64,000 nt of DNA from Pogona vitticeps. Lineage: Eukaryota > Chordata > Lepidosauria > Squamata > Agamidae. The notes beneath the pieces were generated by a model. It worked only from the letters and a program-made list of their open reading frames with translations. It ran no database searches and had not been told where the DNA came from. The DNA lies in contig NC_135783.1 of NCBI RefSeq assembly GCF_051106095.1, forward strand, positions 331,960,322 to 332,024,321, written 5' to 3'. The translations under genes were made by a program, and so were the position numbers. Shown here in pieces: positions 44,149 to 57,600 of the stretch (the first letter of the stretch is position 1; each line of letters opens with the position of its first letter).

Positions 44149-45148
44149 CTTATCTATCTCCTGAGAAATCTATATGTGGGACAGGAAGCAACAGTTAGAA
44201 CTGGATATGGAACAAGTGATTGGTTCAAAATTGGGAAAGAAGTACGACAAGGCTGTATATTGTCTCCCAGCTTATTTAACTTATATGCAGAATGCATCAT
44301 GCGGAAGGCAGGACTGGAGGAATCCCAAACCAGAATTAAGATTGCCAGAAAAAATATCAACAACCTCAGATACACAGATGATACAACTCTGATGGCAGAA
44401 AGTGAGGAGGAATTAAAGAACCTCTTAATGAGGGTGAAAGAGGAGAGTGCAAAAATGGTCTGAAGCTCAACATCAAAAAAACTAAGATTATGGCCACTGG
44501 CCCCATCACCTCCTAGCAAACAGAAGGGGAAGATATGGAGGCAGTGACAGATTTTACTTTCTTGGGTTCCATGATCACTGCAGATGGAGACAGCAGCCAC
44601 GAAATTAAAAGACGCCTGCTTCTTGGGAGGAAAGCCATGACAAACCTAGACAGCATCTTAAAAAGCAGAGACATCACCTTGCCAACAAAGGTCCGCATAG
44701 TCAAACCTATGGTTTTTCCAGTAGCCATGTCTGGAAGTGAGAGCTGGACAATAAAGAAGGCTGACCACCAAAGAATTGATGCTTTTGAATTGTGGTGCTG
44801 GAGGAGACTCTTGAGAGTCCCCTGGACCGCAAAGAGAACAAACCTATCCATTCTAAAGGAAATCAACCCTGAGTGCTCACTGGAAGGACAGATCCTGAAG
44901 CTGAGGTTCCAATACTTTGGCCACTCATGAGAAGACTCCCTGGAAAAGACCCTGATGTTGGGAAAGTGTGAAGGCAAGAGGAGAAGGGGACGTCAGAGGA
45001 TGAGATGGTTGGACATTGTCATCGAAGCTACCAACATGAATTTGACCCAACTCCGGGAGGCTCTGGAAGACAGGAGGGCCTGGTGTACTCTGGTCCATGG
45101 GGTCATGAAGAGTCGGACATGACTTAACGACTAAACAACAACAATATA
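44149..45148 (+). mobile_element. 5'-truncated Bov-B LINE fragment
   Basis: The plus strand encodes LRNLYVGQEATVRTGYGT, FKIGKEVRQGCILSPSLFN, NLRYTDDTTLMAESEEEL, then in another frame TDFTFLGSMITADGDSS, SGSESWTIKKADHQR and CSLEGQILKLRF, closely matching the last third of the intact copy. It ends GACTTAACGACTAAACAACA. It has at least one frameshift and a stop, and Asp replaces Ala in the YADD motif (YTDD). It lies antisense to BTBD7 in its probable 3' UTR. Confidence 0.85.
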
Positions 45149-46204
45149 ACCCCTATGTTGTGAAAAGAAAAGGGGAATGTTACTTTTCTGAATAACAATT
45201 TCCACAGTATCCCCTGCATACAGTATTAAGGTACTGTGGGATTTATAATCCAAGACAGTGAGTTCCCAACTCTTACTATGAAGTGGCTTGATTTCCAACA
45301 CTATGATTCTGTTTTCTGGAGAACCAAAATCATTTTAAGATTCTTGCCTAGCTATTTTTAAAAATGTGTCAACTAAATCCTGATTGATCACCTGTCTCAA
45401 ATCTACACAGCCCTCTACAGCCTGATTCCTCCAAATGTATTGGAAAACTAGCTTCAGTACAACCAATGGAAACCATGGTCAGAGCTGGTGGGGGGGGGGT
45501 GTAGTCAAATGGAGGGGGCCCTACTACGTTGAGGGAGGACGCTACAGCCACTAAGGAAATTTAGCTGCCGAGTCTCAAGCATAACACATTACACTACCAA
45601 TTTACCAAAGTAAACTGGCCCAAACAAGCTGACTAAAACAGGACAGTAAAAATCCACAATGAAGACATAGGCTTCTCTGTGAGTTCTTGTTTGGAAGATT
45701 TAGTTTAAAATCAGCGTGTACGTGAACAGACAAACTACTAGAACAAAGACAACCTTTTTTCCTTTGTTCATTCCTTTTAGATAACCTTTTAAGTTTTCTA
45801 AAATACCACTATAAATATTAAAAAATCATCAATTTCTGCATCATGAAAGATGGCAGGGTTTGATCTTTACTTACAGTCTGGTTTTTACTTTTCTTTTAAA
45901 AGGAAAGCCAAACATTGAAGCGCCAATCCAAAGAACACAGAAGAGAGTGCGAAGGAGCAGAGTTCCGCTGATTGGGCTAAAATGGCACCATGTCTGCCCT
46001 GCCAGAAGGTCAACTAAATGAGAAGCCTGACAGATGGCACTGAGTAAGTATTTAGCCCGCCACAGCAGTCATGCTGTGTAATTCAACTCATCACAGAACA
46101 TATTTTAAAAGGCATAAGATGAAAGGCTTTACATTTTGTATAGCTGCAACACACGCATTAATGTAGTGTAAACTTCCTGGATAAGATTATCTTCTCTCAT
46201 ATAA

Positions 46205-46259
46205 ATGCGCGCATGCATGCACGCGCATGCACACGCACACACACACACACACACACACA
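46205..46259. repeat. alternating purine-pyrimidine tract (Z-DNA candidate)
   Basis: 55 bases of unbroken purine/pyrimidine alternation: GCGCGCATGCATGCACGCGC first, then a CA dinucleotide run. Both parts are classical Z-forming sequences. Confidence 0.8.
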
Positions 46260-47857
46260 AGATCTCTAGAACTTCTTTTTCTTTTAACAGTGTTACCCAC
46301 CCCACCCCAAAGGATAGGAATGAAGACAAAAAGGGGGAAACTGATGCTCCCCCCCAGAATGAAAGACAAAAGTATGATTAACTGTTGAAACAAAGTTTAC
46401 ATGCCAACAATGTGTCAAGTATCTAGAAACAAAGTCAGATTTGTTATTTAATATTCTGACTGAGGTGTTCAGGTGATGGAAGAGCTAAATTCTGAAGCTG
46501 ACCATCATCTCTAGTCAGCCATTCATTAACAAGTTACCACACAGTGGTACTGAATTTTTTTTCCAGCACTTGCAAAGGAAAATATACGGTTAAATCATTA
46601 GTGGCAAGAGACATGGCTAAACATGTCCGAACCATCAGCCCCATGCCTTTGATTTTGTGTTCATTAAACGACACACTTCACACCATCTATAATAACTAAA
46701 CCCCACAAACATATTCAAGAGCTTGGGGCAAATAAATTAAGTGCTCAAAAGCTTACAGCTAACAAAGTTTAACTGCTGTTATTCCTCAATTTGGAATTTC
46801 CATCCACAAAGCAAGAAATTTTATAGTGTCAGGAGCACTCAATGGTATCAACCAAGACTGAAGCCCTTGGTTTCTTATTAAAGAGGCAGAACAAAAAAAG
46901 GCAGTAATCAGCCCTCTCAAGTGTCTCTTTGAGAGGCAACCTGCTCTGATAGGGTAGCAAATTAACACCACTGCCAGATCTTCAAGAGAATCTCACCTCC
47001 TGCAGTTGAAATGGACTCTTCTCATCTTTGAGTTTCCTAATAAAAAGGAAAACTTGAGGGTATTTGCAATACTGTTTCAATCTGCAGAGAGGGATTCAAA
47101 GAAAAGGTGATGGAGGTGGTGGTGGTATAAGTGCTTATCAGAGGTTCTGTGTTCCAAAAAGGAAAAGGGGAGCCCTAGATGAGTTGTATTCATTTCCACA
47201 GAAAATCCCATTCACAAACATGGGTGAGTGCTTGCTACATCAATATGAAGGCCAGCTGCCATGGACTTGGTAAACAGAACATACAAACTAGGCTGGATTT
47301 TTATGCTAGTGGTAGACCAGGAAGGTTTTGACCTAACCAGAGCAATTATTTAGATGTGCTGTTCTTTGGAATTCTTATAGTTATTCAAAAATAAAGACAG
47401 ACATTGCCACCATCTTATAAGAAAATACATCTCAAGTATGCAACCCAATGCACACATGAAACACGGAGGTGAAAGATTTTTTTAAAAAAAGTCACCCAGA
47501 AGAATATGAACATACAGTCCTTTAGAATATGACAATAAAAGTTTAAACATACTAACACAAAAAGTAATAAAATGAATGTACAGGTGCAAAAGGCTACCTT
47601 ATATTTATATTTTTAAAGGTGCCATGTAATTTTTTTTAAAGAAGGTGTAACAAAATCTGTTCCGAACACAAACCCAGAAGCAGCATTCCAAATAAACTAG
47701 TTACATGCCATCTCTAATGAAGCAATGTATATACAAAAATAAAAAGTAATGTAGCTGCTGGCATTTAAATGAACATGGCCAACAAATGTCAGGCCAAGGA
47801 CTGCAAAGACTGGTTATTTCACAACTCTTAGGCACAGAAAAAAAGTGGAGGTGGTTT

Positions 47858-48673
47858 TCAGAGGGCGGACTTTTTGTACAGGAAGTCAGGTTTGCTTGGA
47901 GACCTCCTTCCTCTACTTACTGCCTCTTCTCTTTCCAAATCTGCACTTCTCTGTGCTTCATGCTCCAGAGGCTCAATGTCTGCCAATCTCCGGTTGGATT
48001 GCTCTTCATGGATCTCTGAGCTATATGCAGGCAGAGAAGGTCGGCTTGAGGTTAGTCCAAATGTCAAGTCAGTTTCTATTTTTGATCGCCCTCTTGCATG
48101 GATGGGAACATTCCCAGTGTTCTCTTGAGCAGCCAGTGCCAAGTCCAGCCGCTGGGGAGGTTGTTCTAAGACATCAAGGTGTATTGGTTCATTCTTTTGT
48201 CTGTGTGGATGCCCTTCTTGAGAAAGCATATACTCTCTCCTTGAGTCTTCTAGCTTTTTAGGAGAGATGTGATTAGATAGGTGGGTTGCCTTCAAGCCAC
48301 TAGCTGATGCTTTATTGTGACTATACAAATCAGGGCCATAATAGATGCCTTGTGAAGGCGAAGGCGTGTGCCTGGCAGGGGCAGGGGTAGAAGGTCTGCA
48401 GGCAGTACTGGAGAAATCATAGAAATCAGGATATTCCTGCAGATTGTCTCGAGTCTCTGGCTTTTGTTCAACTGAAATTTTTTTCCGGGAACCGTGTATG
48501 TGCCTTGTCTGAATGCAGGACATATGTTGAGGTGGTCCTGGCCCAACTTCCAAAACTGGCTGGCTCAATTCAGTGTCAACAGTAAGCTCTGGCAGTCTAC
48601 TGTCCTTGAGAGACATTGCTGACACTCCCATAGCAATATCTGGCATCAGCTCATTGAGCACAGGTTGAGTGCC
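47858..48673 (-). CDS. BTBD7: BTBD7 terminal coding exon
   Basis: Acceptor CCCCTTAG/GGCACT. 271 residues from GTQPVLNELMPDIAMG to FLYKKSAL then TGA. Low-complexity, Ser/Pro-rich and probably disordered. Confidence 0.94.
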   Translation of the reverse strand, partial: GTQPVLNELMPDIAMGVSAMSLKDSRLPELTVDTELSQPVLEVGPGPPQHMSCIQTRHIHGSRKKISVEQKPETRDNLQEYPDFYDFSSTACRPSTPAPARHTPSPSQGIYYGPDLYSHNKASASGLKATHLSNHISPKKLEDSRREYMLSQEGHPHRQKNEPIHLDVLEQPPQRLDLALAAQENTGNVPIHARGRSKIETDLTFGLTSSRPSLPAYSSEIHEEQSNRRLADIEPLEHEAQRSADLEREEAVSRGRRSPSKPDFLYKKSAL

Positions 48674-51600
48674 CTAAGGGGAAAAAACCAGAACAGCCAT
48701 TTATTTTAATTTGTACTATTTATGTTCCAATAAGAAGCACTATATTTTTCATTCCCAGAGGACTTTATCATACAAAATACCCAAGCTCATCAAAGTTACT
48801 GCTAAGGGCTAGTACCCTGAACTCTATCTGTTTTTCCCCCCAAACTGCTGCAACTGGTTTGTCTGAATGTAAAATACGTTGAATATAAAGTGTCTTTCAA
48901 TTTCAACAGAGATTGGATGTTGAGAAGGCATAAGTTACCAAAGTCTTTGTGTGTGACACCAGCAAAAGAGAAATGGCATAACTTGCTCTAGCAAATTTGT
49001 GCTAATGAATGAGTTACCACTTAGATTTTTCATTTCATACTAAATTGGGTGGCTTGGTACATGGCCAACAATCCAAGTGGGGACTCATTAATTAGCAGCA
49101 AATTGCAACCATGAGTTACACCATTCCCCTTCCACCAGTGTAAATGTACAAGAGGATTCTTGCTGCTTTCTAATATCCCACACTTGCTGTCCATAAAGAT
49201 TAGTTTCCCAAATCACTTCCTTTAGACATTTAGATCTGGCCAGAAAAACAGGCAGAAGCTATAACAAGCTTGGAGACAGTGGTATCAATGCCATAAATTG
49301 CTACAGATGAAGTGGTCCTAAGTCTCTAAATCAGAACTCAACCATGTAGCATACTAATCTTCAAAACTGAAAACAGAATATCTAAAAGAATGCTTTTATG
49401 CCTGCAGTGCACTAAACAACTAGCATCTCCTTTAGAGATTTATTTTGGGCTGCTTATAAGTAGGATTACCTAATTCAGTAGCCACGTTACAAGAAGCAAT
49501 GCCAATCGCAAATTCTTCAAAATGATTTGGTGAATTAATCAATTTAGAAAACAGCAAAAGACCAGCCCTTCTGACTTCGAACAAGGACATGCTTGTCATA
49601 TTTTACAGACTCCAGTTTAGAAAAATTCAAATCAGGCAAGTGGAAGAAACAGATATTCTGCTGAAGTTGGTAGTTTGCAAATAAGGGCTATCAACTACAG
49701 TGATCTCTCTACACTCAGGAGTTCAAAGAATGTGGTGGGAAATAACTTTCTTTTAAAATGAATTAATAGCAGATGTATTTCAGTCTAGCTACCAGAAACA
49801 CGCAGACAGAATTTGTGCAGCTTTGTCCAATAAAATGGTTTTCTTGTTACTCAGACAAGCAAATGGAATAGATTGGGTAGTAGGAAATACAGTGGTGCCT
49901 CACTTAGTGATGTTAATCCATTCCGGAAAAAACATTGCTAAGTGATTTAATCGCTAAGTGATATTAAAAAGCCCATAGGAACGTATTAAAATGCGTTTAA
50001 TACGTTCCTATGGGCTAAAAACTTACCTTAAAGCGAAATTCCTCCATAGCGGCAGCCATTTTGGGTGCCTGTAAAGCGAGGCAAAACAGCGGCGGTCATT
50101 TGTTTTTGCGGCGGCCATTTTGGAACCGCTGATCAGCTGTTTAAAAAAGTTCGCTTTGCCATGATTGCTTCCCCGCAATCATCACAAAGTGAATTTTAGC
50201 CATAGGGGACATCGCTAAGTGATCGCTCCAACAATGGCCAAAAGTCCATTGCAAAGTGATTTCATCTCTCAACGGAGTGATCACTAAGCGAGGCACCACT
50301 GTAATCTACACTTCAACACATCTTTGTTGGGAATAATTACAAAAGGAAAGAATTTTGCCCATAATGGAATGGAAGTGAATTTAACTTTCATTATAGCTCA
50401 GGAATTGCTTAAAGAACAAGAAAATATACCTCCAGGTTCTTTGTTCATTATTAGAACATTCACCCAACTATCACCAAATCTCTGAAACCATAATAACCAC
50501 ATTTTAATTATTTGTTCCAGGCCAGCCTTTATGTTGTCTGCAGTGTGTTTTATATAACAAGGACCAAGACAATTTTTACACTGAATGCTACATTTTCTTC
50601 ATTTTTAAAGACAAGGCTGTGACCCTAGTCTTCACATATTTATTTTTATTTATTTTATTTGTTCAATTTATATCCTGCCCATCTGGTATATTCTACCACT
50701 CTGGGCGGCTTACAGAAATTGTAAGGTCTTTGCCTTCAGGGATTAAGGCACAAATTGCCCTTTAATACATTGTGATGAGATATCCAACTGAACACAAGTT
50801 AATTTAAAAGTAAGGTAATGAGTCAGAAACATTCAGGAAGGTTTCAGTATTACTTTCAAAAGCTGGAGATGGTGGTGGGGAGACTTATGAAGGCAATAGT
50901 GAAGAACCAGTAGCAGGTGTGACAGAATGGGTAACCACTAATGGTGGGCAGAGACAGAAGCAAAAGTGGGTCTACAAACATACAGGCAAACTTCACAAAC
51001 ACAGAAAGGGGTATGCAGGCAAGCAAACAGAGGCCTTCTGTCTCTAGTCGGGAGGCAGACAGGAGAGGGATGGCTGGGGCAAGCCCTGTCTTCAGGTAGG
51101 ACAGTGCCCCACTTCCCTAATTAACAAGCCACCACTGCTAAGGACCGTCTTACTAAAGTTACTGTCTCTGTTCTCCCATATTTACTCAACCTTCGCATTT
51201 CACAATGAAGAGGTTTGGAAAAGAAAATACTCATTTCTCTAGCAATTAATTAAACATTCTTCTGCCTCTATTTAAGCTGAGGGCAGATTTGCTTTATGTT
51301 ATGGATGTTGTGCTTCCTGGCACCACACTGGGCAAGTACCTGCACAATTCTATTAAGTCATGAAGATAACCCGAAATGTCACAGAACACTTAACCCGAGG
51401 CCTTGCTAGGCTTGTGTCTGATATAGAGGCAAGTTACAGATTGGTTATGTGTGAGTAGGGCCAGTCCTACTGTTAGGCAAAGCTAGGCAGCTGTTTCAGG
51501 AAAGAGATAAATTGAAATTTGTAATGTTATGATTTTATATATTTTTATACTGTTTTGTTTTATTTTGTAAGCCGCCCCGAGTAGACATGGTCTAGAGGGG

Positions 51601-54600
51601 CGGGGTAAAAATCAAATAAATAAATAAATTCTAGATGTCATGAAACTGCAGCAAATTTAATTTGCCATTACAGAATGTTTACGATCAAGAGTTGGGGTGT
51701 TTGAAGGTAAACATTGATAGTTCTCTCTCACATGCACTCTGGTAGTGAGGGAGGCTGCTATTTGTGTTCTGCCTTGGGTATTAAGCTACCTCAAAGGACT
51801 ATTATGAAACGGTCCAGAGCAAGAGTGGCCTTGATCGGCTAGATAGGCGGGATATAAATAAAATAAATAAAAATAAATAAGAATAATAATGACCCCTCAA
51901 CTGTTTTGGGATGAAGCAGAAAGTTAACTCTTTTTATATTAGCAAGTTCCAAATGGCTATGATAAAGGCCAGATTCTGTCTACTTCACCAGAACTGCACC
52001 ATTTAACATCCAACTATTCAGAGCATCACTGGTGTTATGTAGTTTGTGAACAGCATACTTACCACTTGCTTCTCAGCAGCTAGCACAGCGGCTGCAGCAG
52101 CAACTGTTTGTCTTCCCAGTCCTGTAGTGTTAGTGCAATCGGGGGGTGTGCCTTTGACACCAGACAGATAGATGGGTGGGGCTGCTTTAGGTGCTGTTCT
52201 GGCTTGAAAGAGTGAATGGTTGCAGGGATAAGAAAAGGAGCGTGAGGGATGCTGAGCCTGTCCCCTTGGTTTCCAACCCACTTTGAACTGGTTGTGGATT
52301 GGGGTAGCTGGTGGATGGTAAGGAGGTGGAGGAGGGGGCAATGGTGGGTGGAAGGCCACAAAAGAGTCGAGTTCTGTAAACATGGTTTCTGCTGTGGGTG
52401 TGCTGTTCACACGACACCGTCCCGACTGTCTCAGGGTCAAAAGTGGGCTTTCATCCCCAAAGTGCTCATCAGGAAAGAACTTGTGAGGATTCTGCAACAG
52501 AGAGAAAGAATATACAAGAAATGGGAGAATTTATCTAGACCTCTCTTGTAAAGACAGAGAATGACTTAGTTTTATGGACTTGCTTTTACAGAGTCCCAGG
52601 GTTCAACATTTTCACAAATATGAATTTGTGCTCTACTTCTACTGTTGCAAAATAAACTTCTTGCTTTCCTCCTTCTTCCGTATCAACTGGTTTTACACGA
52701 CAATAATTCTGAAACCCAAAATATACACAATGACACATGCAGTAATTATAGAAATACCTGGCCAAAGTGCCCCGGGGGCAAAATACAGATTCTATTGGTG
52801 GGCACCTCTTTCATTTCCCAGCAGTATAAATATGTCCACACAAATCCTTCTCATATAGACCACCACTGGGTGGCTCCCTTTATGGAATAAATGAAGTGTT
52901 CTATATCTCTTACCCATTTTAGTGTGCTTCTTTCTTTGGTTAGCATGCTTCCTTTTTTATTTAGAACAGAGAAGACACTGATTTGAAGTTCCATTTATTT
53001 TTTCTCCAGCAGCACATTTTTGAGTTTACAAGATTAAGAAAAAATGTTGGCTTGGCATTGCAGGTTTTATACTAGGATTCTTAAAATTGTCTGGGCCTTG
53101 TTCAATAAGCTTTAGAGAACATCTTTATTACTGTTGCTATTCTTCCTTTAGTTCCATACTCTGAGATGCATTTATTTTTTCTATGGTTAACTCATTGGGA
53201 ACTTTCAAAATATAGCATCATAAAGGTGTACTGGGAATAATTTGATGCACTATGCATTTTGTTCATATAACCTATCTTCTGTTATCCTGCCTGAATATAC
53301 CAATGAAAAATACTGCAAATTCTCATTAACCTCTCTTACAGAAAGACATTCATTCTCATATGCACATATAATCACACGCCCCATTTTCAAGTTTGTAAAC
53401 AGTGGAAAGCAGCATGTCTGGCATTTTTATTGACACCATTTCATACCTGCAAGAGCTCAGCGGCAGAATCAGAAAGTCCAAATTCCCTCAACACACGGAT
53501 CTGAATCTCATAGCTGACAGTGGCCCCTTCTCCACAATTAAGAGCATAAGCTCTTTGCACTTGCTCAGTATGGCGTAACTCCTGCAGCCTTTTGACCATC
53601 TCTTTCACAACAGACAGAGGAGGAACTGAGGGGAAAAGGAAAATCAAGGGGTCACTCTCCAAACTGAAATTATTTTCTGCATTGCTATGGTGAGCTGTAA
53701 TTGGCTACTAGTGAATGTTGCTGAAGACTTAATTGTAAAGGAGGAAGCCACACAGCAAAGCCATTGTTGGGCAAAGACATGCTAGGCAGAACAAGTGAGC
53801 TAATGAGCAGGGCAGAATCTCCTCCTTCAAACCACATGGACTCAGTGATATTGGGAAGAGCTGTCTGTCCAAAAGAAAACATCCTTTTGCCCCTAGGTAT
53901 CTTTCCTATGGCACATCGTCCAGTAGCCATGTGGCTCAATGAAAAATCCAACTCTGCCTTTCCCTGTGAACATGGCCCAACAGGCCTCACAGGTTCTGCT
54001 TCAATCTACTATCATTTCTCCTGATTTCCCCCTTTGCCTTCTGCCAAGGGGCACCTCATTATTTTCCTGCCAGTATCACCTTCAGACATTACATCTTTTT
54101 CTGCCTAATGTGCTATTTTCAGAGGCTTGCTTGAGCTACACAATTTTTCTTTTCTTTTCTTTTACAATATTTGTTGTAACAAAGCTGAGATTGTTTAGAA
54201 TTCCTTAACGGTATCCTAGAAGCATCCCATAGCCATCCCTAATATAACTACTCCAGTTTAAAGCATCAGTATAGAACTTAACATAAGCCATACTAGGAAT
54301 AAAGCCATTTGATGCAATGCCACTTTTTCCTAAAGCAGATACAAATAAGCTTCCCTATGCTTTTGCACCCCAAATCTGCCCCTTTTAATCTCTTTATCAT
54401 GCATTTATTTTAAGACCTTATGGGAAGTTTTTTTTAATAAAAAATCTCAGCTTTGTGCTTCTTCTGGGATGCTACCAGCAGACTCAAAACCAGTTTTCTT
54501 AGCATACATTTGATATTTGGGCTAAATATTAAAATTATAAAACCACGGGAATATCAAAAACTTAGAACATAATAGAGTAAAAAAATACAATAAAACTGCC

Positions 54601-57600
54601 AAAATACAAGTCAAAATAAAATTGTGAAAATGTAGTTCTTATAGAGGACTTATTTCACTTACACTTTATCAAGAGGTAATCATACAAAATACGGGCTATT
54701 TAGACATCTCCATGACAAATGCTTAGGGCAGTGACATTGAATTATGAATTCAGGAGAGAAAAAGCACACAGTTCTGCCCACAGAATTAGAAATCAAAAAG
54801 TATTTGTGTTCATGAAATTTATTTCAACTTTTGTCTCACCCCCACCCACATCTTGAAGACAGTGAATTACACAATCCAGTAAGATACTGAACGCCTAAAT
54901 ACTAAGCTATAGTATTTTATGAAAGAAGAAAAGGGTTTAAAAACAACACCTATGTACGTTCCAGCCATTAAAGATTATCCCCAATTTACAACATTTCCAG
55001 AAAATATTCAGGTTTCAGTTCAAGCTAATAATTGGACCATCATTTATAAGTGCACTGCTTAGTCATCAAGAGACAACACACTTATATTGGTTCTTACTAC
55101 TGAATGTGCTTGTTTCATTGGCTAACTTTAAGTTCGAGATAGACAACCCAGCTGGAGCAGCCATTCCATTATCCATTCAAGCAAGGAACAATTGGGAAAT
55201 TAAATAGCATTTCCCAGTTTTCTCTTGCTTGGGTGGAAAGTGGAATGGTTGAAGTTGGGCTGGTAGGTAGGTAGGTAAACAAACAAACAAACAAACAAAC
55301 AAACAAACAAACAAATAAATAAATAAATAAATAAAAATAAAATGAAGCCTATTGTAAAAGGCAAGTTGGGGGACATGGTGGTGCTGCAAGTTAAACCGCA
55401 GAAGCCTCTGTGCTGCAAGGTCAGAAGACCTGCAGTTGTAAGATCGAATCTACGCGATGGACTGAACCCCTGTTGCTTTTCCCAGCTCCCGCCAATCTAG
55501 CGGTTCGAAAGCATGCAAAAATGCGAGTAGATAGGTACCACCACGGTGGGAAGGTAACAGCGTTCCGTGTCTAAGTCGCACTGGCCATGTGACCACGGAA
55601 GATTGTCTTCGGACAAAAATGCCAGCTCTATGGGTTGGAAACGGAGATGAGTACTGCCCTCTAGAGTCGGACACGACTGGACAAATTGTCAAGGGAAACC
55701 TTTACCTAAAAGGCAAGTTAACTGCTTTGTTCAAAACTGACTGCTGAAAGAAGTGAGACCAGGAGGACACCTAATAGATGTGTCTACCATACTGCACTGA
55801 CAGAGTTATATGTTGCTGAACTCAATTTATTTTGCTGGTTCAAGAACGTTCCCAGCTGGACATTAATGAAGCTAAACATTTGTTGGATTACTGTACTTAA
55901 GCTTCATATGGCCTCCCTATACATTTCTAGCCCAACTGAAGACACTGAATATGCTCTGTTACTGACAGAGGCATTCTCATTTTTATTCTGCTGACATGAT
56001 TAAAATATAATTTATTGTAAAATAAATTTATTGACTGATTTTGAACTAAGTTGAAGCAGAGAGCCTGGTTGGTATGCCTTAACAACCTGGATGGCACACC
56101 TTCATTTTCCATATTAACAATTTCTGCTCAACTTTTAGTATGAAGAGTTCTTTGCTTAAATTTATTCCAGCCTCCTTTACCATGCTCTATTTTGACTGTG
56201 TGAGATTACTCTGCAATCCCAGGTAACTATATGTGTTAGATGCCACAATCTCAATTGAAATTCTTTTCCCCCCAAATTATGCAATAGTTTTATTCACAAA
56301 CAGCTGTCCTCTGAAAGCCAAAGTCTTAGATCACTCATCAATGTATCTTTGTTAATGAATCAAAAACAGATCACAAACTCTTTATTTTAATGTACATTAC
56401 AAGGTTATATGTTGTTATGTGCTACCAAGTTGGAAACAATTAGTAGTGACTCTAATATGGCTTTCAAGGTAGGTGAGATATTTACGGAATGGTTTTGCTA
56501 GTTCCATACCCCCAATAATCTTCCATGACTGAGTGGGGATTTGCACCCAGGCATCCTGAGTCCCACCCAGTCCAAATGCTCCATTCCACTGCACCACACT
56601 GGATATCCAACATATTGTATTACCATAATATTTTCAAAATAAATCTGTGCACCTACAGGGACTTAATTCTGTTGCCTGTTCAAAAAATCAAGAGGATTTG
56701 AATCTTCATTTTTAAAAAGCTGACCTCGGATTCCATAGAAACCATTAAATGCTATTTCTCCCATTTTTGTCATGAAACTCTAATCAGGAAAATAGAGATC
56801 GTTGCATTTAATGATGTTTAACAGAGTCAATAATTAATAGATCAGATTACCTGGGATTTCATTGGCTACAACTGATGGAGGACTGGATTGGTTACTGCTC
56901 ATTTGCTGGTGATTTATCACATGACAGCACTGTGGAACTGCATTGTTTACCATGTACAAAGTGTCTGGTACGTTGGACATTCTAACCATCCGTAAACGAA
57001 CTAGGTCAGTCTGTTCCACCATCATCTCGTCCAGAACTGACTGAAATACAGATTAAATCAAGAGTTCACACTACACACTGACTCACAGCATAAATTAATC
57101 AATAAAATTAGTACGATACTACAAACATAATCTGTCACATCTGCAGTACATTACTTACATTTGGCTTGACAATACCATATTAGAACAGCTAGAATGAACT
57201 CTAATTTACTTTTGTCCAGGGATATATGCATTTGCATTCAACATCAAATATCATGGTGTTCTCATAACTAACAAGGGCCAACTTCTTTTCTTGACCCTGC
57301 TTAATCAAGTCATGACGTGCATTCCAGCAATATCACCCTTACTAATTCTGCATTAGTATCATCATCATCAAAGAGAAGCCCCTCTGCTGACCCAAAACAT
57401 CAGGCCTCAAACTCCAAACATATAATGCCTGATGACAACTGTATACCTTTAAACAACTCTCTTAAGCATGCTGAAGGTGCTAAAGTTCCTTTAAAGCACT
57501 TGCCTACTTTACTGTGTGAAGGGGAAGTCAGAAGAGGGATCTAGTAAGTCCTACATAGCAAAACAATCCAAATAGAGGCCAAAATCTATGAATTGTTGGG

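Larger units (their letters stand above)
42377..47857 (-). other. probable BTBD7 3' UTR with inserted repeats
   Basis: From the BTBD7 stop downward there is no host frame for over 5 kb. AATAAA in the BTBD7 direction (TTTATT at 42377-42382) would end a long 3' UTR, as the mammalian gene also has a multi-kilobase one. The stretch holds a Bov-B fragment (44149-45148) and a Z-DNA-like repeat (46205-46259). The extent is inferred, not shown. Confidence 0.35.
48674..52062 (-). other. BTBD7 last intron
   Basis: No exon was seen. It holds one Tigger-like element and three short L2-type 3' tails (about 50636-50725 reversed; 51535-51630 and 51770-51890 forward), with AAAT-rich ends. Confidence 0.5.

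Noticed and set aside
57317-57544. 75-codon plus-strand frame with Ser-rich start
   Set aside because: It is in a BTBD7 intron, with no homology, no splice partners and ordinary length for chance.
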